A stretch of 64,000 bases of DNA, from assembly GCF_046480435.1 (NCBI RefSeq), contig NZ_PKGC01000008.1; one strand, given 5' to 3'. The DNA comes from Limnospira platensis (GTDB lineage Bacteria; Cyanobacteriota; Cyanobacteriia; Cyanobacteriales; Microcoleaceae). Positions 60,510-64,000 of the stretch are shown in pieces (positions within the stretch are counted from its first letter, which is position 1; every line of letters begins with the position of its first letter). The notes under the pieces are model-generated. The model was given only the letters and a program-made list of their open reading frames with translations, ran no database searches and was not told the origin of the DNA. The position numbers and the translations under genes were made by a program.

Positions 60510-62812
60510 TCCAACCGTGAACCTATCCAGTTTCTGGTTTCCTCAGACAGTCCGCAATTCTTCCCAAATTTTGCACCTGTGATATGGGCTTCAGTCAGAT
60601 TACTACCAAATAAATTAGCACCCAATAAATTAGCATTGGATAGGTCTGCTTGTGCGAGTTCAGTGTGACGAATAGCCGCCCTAAATAGATTGGTGTGACT
60701 AAGATTGCTACCAGCTAAATTAGCACGGGTTAAATCAGCATAGCTGAGATTAGCACCCATTAGATTAGCGTGGCTTAAAAAGCTATAGCGCAGTTGAGCA
60801 TAAATTAACTTAGCACCAACTAAATGCGATCGCTCTAAACTAGCCTGATTAAGTTTAACATAGGAAAGATTAGCTTGCTCAAGCATCGCTCCGTTCAAAT
60901 TAACCCCGTCTAGTTTCGCCCCCTCCAAATTCGCCCCCTCCAAATTCGCCCCCGTTAAATCAGCTTCAGTCAGATCCGCCTCTCCCAAGTAAGCCCCCCT
61001 TAAATCCACACCTCGCAAATGAGCCGATCGCAGTTGAGCGCCCCGTAAATTCACCTGCTGTAAATTAGCTTGACTTAAACAAGCACCTTGTAAGTTAGCA
61101 AACCCTAAATTAGCCCCTGGTAAATCAGCATTTTCTAAATTAGTTGAGCATAACTTAGCCTCACTCAAATCTACTCTAGTTAAATTAGCCCTATGCAGAT
61201 TAGCCCCCGTTAAATCAGCACGATTTAAATTAGCCTGCTGTAAATCAGCCCGTGCCAAATTCGCATCTAGCAGACTCGCTTCTCGCAAATTACTCTGTTT
61301 TAAATTAACAATAAATAACTGAGTTCCATTAAGATTAGCCTCTTGGAGATTAGCACCTTCTAAATTTGCCAACCGCAGATCAAGCCCGCTCAAATCCATC
61401 TGGCTCATATTCAAACCTCTAAAGTCTGCTCCCTTCAGATCCAAACTATTTAAGTTAAGATTATTTAGATTAGCCTCACGCAGATCAAGTCCTTTACTTT
61501 GAGAGAAAACCCGGTAAGCATCCAAGTTATCCGTCAGAGGTCCTGATACATCATCCTGATCCATCTTGACCAGATGATATTGGACGTTTTCCGTAAAAAT
61601 TGTTAATACCAGATTAAAAATTTCCAAAAACAAGATAAACTGACGACAGCGTTCTTCTTCATATTTTTGATAAAATTGAATCAGTTGAGCCACTTTTAAC
61701 TCTAGGTGTACTTTAGATGAATGGTCTAATAAAATCACTTTAAGCATCAAAATAGCCAAGGTAAATACACTACCCTGATTAATCATAAATGTAAAAATAA
61801 AAGAGGGGTTCTCTCCATCCTCTATCGTCAAAAAGTCGATGAGGCTATTACAGGTCCGAATTTTTAAATCGTCATTGATAATTCTATAATCATGGAAATT
61901 ATACAAATCTTTGAGTTGGGCGGAAATTTTGTCCCGCAAAATCCGGGTAGTAGATTTTTCCCCACTCTGAAGCATTAAGTATTCAGGTAAGGCGCTTTTA
62001 AAATCCCTATAAGTAACCTTATGAGTTTGTTTCAAAAACAATTCAGCTTGATGGGTATAGCTGGAAACTCGCTGGGTGGAAATAGTTTTTTTAAGTATAT
62101 CTAAAACTTGCTCTCCTAACTGAGTAGGATTTTTGATTTGGGTTTCATTTCGGAGTTGAGTTTTTGGTGATGAGCGAGCCAGATACATCGCCAACTCAAA
62201 TTTATACTGTTCTCGCAGTTTTTTGGATATATTGCGGGCTACCTCCTGCTGTTCCTGAGAGTTATTGGGGTCAATATATTGGTTAACTAATAAATAACTC
62301 TTATAGCGACTACTCCAGCCCTGAGAATGCTGTAATACACAATTACGAATCTCTTGAATATCAGAACTTTGCAGAAAATATTTAACCTGATTTCTGAGTT
62401 TTCCTAATTCAGGATCGAGAATGTCATATTCATCGCTCTCGGTATTTTCTAGCTTTTCCAGTAGCAATTGAACTGCTTGATAATTGCGACTAATATACCA
62501 GTTGTTGGCTAAGATATAACAACTTCTTTTTAATAGGGGATTAATGGTAGCTGTTGATGGTAGCTGCTGCAGTTGATTTCTCAAAGCATGATTAGCCTGT
62601 TCATCGCTACAGTTGAGATGCCAAAATAATCCGATAAATTCTTCTAATACTGTCTCTGAGTCATAGTCTTTAACAATCTTAATCAAAAAATCAAAGATGA
62701 TATCTGGTAATTCTCTACCATCTTGATCAGAATCCAGATTGCCAGAGGAGTCTAGCAGGTCAGCACCGGAATTATAAGTGTTGCTCATAAGATTGTATTT
62801 TCGGAATGACAA
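60506..62812 (-). CDS. Large pentapeptide-repeat protein with helical N-terminal domain
   Basis: A 768-residue protein. The first 430 residues are mostly helical with no known motif (LDSDQDGRELPDIIFDFLIKIVKDYD; FTFMINQGSVFTLAILMLKVILL). From about residue 440 to 745 there are about 60 pentapeptides (LREANLNNLNLNSLDLKGADF onward), the longest such array in the window, equal to some 15 coils of beta-helix. It ends CGLSEETRNWIGSRLD. No signal peptide. DNA of the repeats is diverged, so the array is old. Function unknown; the helical part may bind a partner while the helix acts as a scaffold. Confidence 0.88.
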   Translation of the reverse strand: MSFRKYNLMSNTYNSGADLLDSSGNLDSDQDGRELPDIIFDFLIKIVKDYDSETVLEEFIGLFWHLNCSDEQANHALRNQLQQLPSTATINPLLKRSCYILANNWYISRNYQAVQLLLEKLENTESDEYDILDPELGKLRNQVKYFLQSSDIQEIRNCVLQHSQGWSSRYKSYLLVNQYIDPNNSQEQQEVARNISKKLREQYKFELAMYLARSSPKTQLRNETQIKNPTQLGEQVLDILKKTISTQRVSSYTHQAELFLKQTHKVTYRDFKSALPEYLMLQSGEKSTTRILRDKISAQLKDLYNFHDYRIINDDLKIRTCNSLIDFLTIEDGENPSFIFTFMINQGSVFTLAILMLKVILLDHSSKVHLELKVAQLIQFYQKYEEERCRQFILFLEIFNLVLTIFTENVQYHLVKMDQDDVSGPLTDNLDAYRVFSQSKGLDLREANLNNLNLNSLDLKGADFRGLNMSQMDLSGLDLRLANLEGANLQEANLNGTQLFIVNLKQSNLREASLLDANLARADLQQANLNRADLTGANLHRANLTRVDLSEAKLCSTNLENADLPGANLGFANLQGACLSQANLQQVNLRGAQLRSAHLRGVDLRGAYLGEADLTEADLTGANLEGANLEGAKLDGVNLNGAMLEQANLSYVKLNQASLERSHLVGAKLIYAQLRYSFLSHANLMGANLSYADLTRANLAGSNLSHTNLFRAAIRHTELAQADLSNANLLGANLFGSNLTEAHITGAKFGKNCGLSEETRNWIGSRLD

Positions 62813-63099
62813 GAAACTAGAGCAAGTCTGTTGAATTACTTAGAAATTTAGCGATCGCACTTACCGAATCAGCCGAGGGGGTGAGATAACACCAATCATA
62901 TCAAAACCCCAAATTAATGTCAATAATTCCTAAATTACATAATCCCTATTGTGCAGTCGCCCACTTGGATTTGAGGGGATGTGCAGGATGTGGGGCTTAC
63001 TGATACCCGTGGCTTTTTAAATTAAAATAAAGTTTTGCCCGATTGAGCAACAACTTCGGCACAATTGCAGTTAATCATATTGGAGATTAGGAAATTATC

Positions 63100-63678
63100 A
63101 TGAATTCACAAGAACTGCTCGACTTGTATGCCGCAGGCGATCGCAATTTCAGAGATACAGACTTATTCCGGGCGGAGCTGAGTAACGCTAACCTCAGTGG
63201 CGCGAACCTATTTCGGGCGAACCTATTTCGGGCGAACCTATTTCGAGCCAATTTGCTTGGTGTTAGTCTATTTAATGCTAACTTAATAGGAGCAAACCTG
63301 TATTGTGCTAACCTCAGCGGAGCCGACCTCAGCGGAGCCAACCTGACCCGGGCAGATCTGACAGGTGCAGATCTCAGTGGGGCCGATCTCAGTGGGGCGG
63401 ACTTGAGCGGAGCAATTCTCACCCATGCTAACCTTAGTTATGCCGATTTGAGTCGAGCCAACCTCATGCGAGCTGAACTCGTAGATACAGCACTGAGTCA
63501 CGCTAAATTTCAGGGTGCAAACCTCAAGGAAGCTAACCTAACTGGGGCATTGTTACAAAACGTCAAATTTAAACAGGTTATCGGGTTAAATGCGGCTCGT
63601 ATCCAGGAGTTAAAAGAACAGGGAGCCATTTTTGAGGAAGTTCCTAGTCTGACCCTCAACTCCAAAGTTACGAGCTGA
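63100..63678 (+). CDS. Short pentapeptide-repeat protein
   Basis: A 192-residue protein, MNSQELLDLYAAGDRNFRDTDLFRAELSNANL..., the same YxxGxRxF N-cap as the paralogue pair at 44-47 kb. It has about 25 pentapeptides and a short C-terminal tail (IGLNAARIQELKEQGAIFEEVPSLTLNSK). A triplicated 15-bp stretch (CGGGCGAACCTATTT, about 63205-63250) encodes three identical FRANL units. No signal peptide. It is divergent from the 768-residue pentapeptide gene. Function is unknown. Confidence 0.88.
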   Translation: MNSQELLDLYAAGDRNFRDTDLFRAELSNANLSGANLFRANLFRANLFRANLLGVSLFNANLIGANLYCANLSGADLSGANLTRADLTGADLSGADLSGADLSGAILTHANLSYADLSRANLMRAELVDTALSHAKFQGANLKEANLTGALLQNVKFKQVIGLNAARIQELKEQGAIFEEVPSLTLNSKVTS

Positions 63679-63689
63679 CACGATAAAAA

Positions 63690-63757
63690 CTCGGAAGCTT
63701 GGTAGCCCCGTCTCTTGAGAGCGGGGCGGAAAAGCGACTCGGCGGCTTTAGCCGCCG
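63690..63757. mobile_element. End region of an IS200/IS605-type element with two hairpins
   Basis: Just past the tnpA stop are two strong stem-loops: GCCCC-...-GGGGC with an inner TCTC/GAGA pair (63705-63727), and CGGCGGC-TTTA-GCCGCCG (63740-63757). Terminal hairpins are what TnpA recognises. With tnpA pointing left, this would be the left end of a divergent tnpA/tnpB element, with the rest beyond the window. The exact cleavage site is not identified. Confidence 0.6.
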
Positions 63758-64000
63758 TCAGATATGGTGAGGGTCGTTGATGTAGGCCATGATTCTAGCT
63801 GTACTCACTTTTCCTGTCGTATCATAGAAATACGCTCTAGTCCACAGAGAGGGCAGCTTGCACAGGTGGGGGAACTCCTGCCTGAGCAGCCTGGAAGAAC
63901 GCCCCTTCATGGCCTTGACTATCTGATGAATGGCGACCTGCGACCCATGCTCTACCAAGACGTGAACGTGGTCAGGGGCTATCTCCAATGCTTTGAGCCG
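63758..64000 (-). CDS. tnpA: IS200/IS605 TnpA (Y1 HUH transposase), 5' part beyond window
   Basis: At least 81 residues, open to the right edge, of a Y1 single-strand transposase. The HUH motif is in IAPDHVHVLVEHGSQ, and the catalytic-tyrosine helix region is VSTARIMAYINDPHH near the C-terminus. LVKAMKGRSSRLLRQEFPHL matches the conserved middle, and LWTRAYFYDTTGKVS the end of the fold. The N-terminal about 50 residues lie outside the window, and the frame continues to base 64000. It looks intact as far as seen. Confidence 0.93.
   Translation of the reverse strand, partial: RLKALEIAPDHVHVLVEHGSQVAIHQIVKAMKGRSSRLLRQEFPHLCKLPSLWTRAYFYDTTGKVSTARIMAYINDPHHI

Overview
The window reads as chromosomal DNA of a filamentous, non-heterocystous cyanobacterium, most likely Arthrospira/Limnospira or a close relative. 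The HIP1 octamer GCGATCGC recurs throughout. Cyanobacterial marker genes are present: orange carotenoid protein (OCP) with its partner FRP, a Psb32-like TPM protein, a SpkB-type kinase, a PedR-like regulator and a CPP1-like protein. The OCP has Tyr203 and Trp290, the numbering I recall for Arthrospira OCP. Naming the genus rests on remembered protein similarity, not on a search.

Layout. 0-3.3 kb: the tail of an unknown gene, a GT39 glycosyltransferase and an Eis-like acetyltransferase. 3.4-10.2 kb: two very large, unrecognised, co-directional genes (a helicase-like P-loop ATPase and a 1014-residue partner), preceded by a duplicated 26-bp element. 10.3-17 kb: YciI, pheT, SpkB-type kinase, glycosyltransferase. 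17.2-26.1 kb: a CBS-histidine kinase with degenerate receivers, a subtilisin-like protease, then a caspase-like protease and an nSTAND ATPase in one operon. 26.3-28.7 kb: ftsQ-ftsZ. 28.8-35.9 kb: a small P-loop ATPase and a 1728-residue TPR/STAND/WD40 protein. 36-44 kb: photosynthesis and housekeeping genes (Psb32-like, hisS, pedR-like, fructokinase, frp, ocp, CYTH phosphatase, tyrA). 44-53 kb: pentapeptide-repeat proteins, a DinG-like pseudo-helicase and a solute-binding protein. 53-60 kb: response regulator, LMW phosphatase, Uma2, M23 endopeptidase, birA, pgeF, CPP1-like. 60-64 kb: two more pentapeptide proteins and the end of an IS200/IS605 element.

How the genes work together. FtsQ and FtsZ act in division. 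OCP and FRP switch phycobilisome heat dissipation on and off, and a hairpin after ocp suggests frp has its own transcript. The caspase and the nSTAND protein share a 19-residue Gly/Asn/Gln motif, at the C-terminus of the first and the N-terminus of the second. This is the arrangement described for amyloid signalling between NLR-like sensors and effectors, and it suggests a regulated-death or antiphage module. The ATPase/WD40-STAND pair may be a second NLR-like sensor. The 3.4-10.2 kb pair is the best candidate for an undescribed system, but its function cannot be named from sequence reading alone.

Seven proteins in this window carry pentapeptide repeats, and one of them has an almost pure 15-bp DNA tandem array. 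IS200/IS605 traces occur twice: a decayed tnpB 3' end with its right-end hairpin near 59.1 kb, and a tnpA at the right edge. No rRNA, tRNA or CRISPR array was found.
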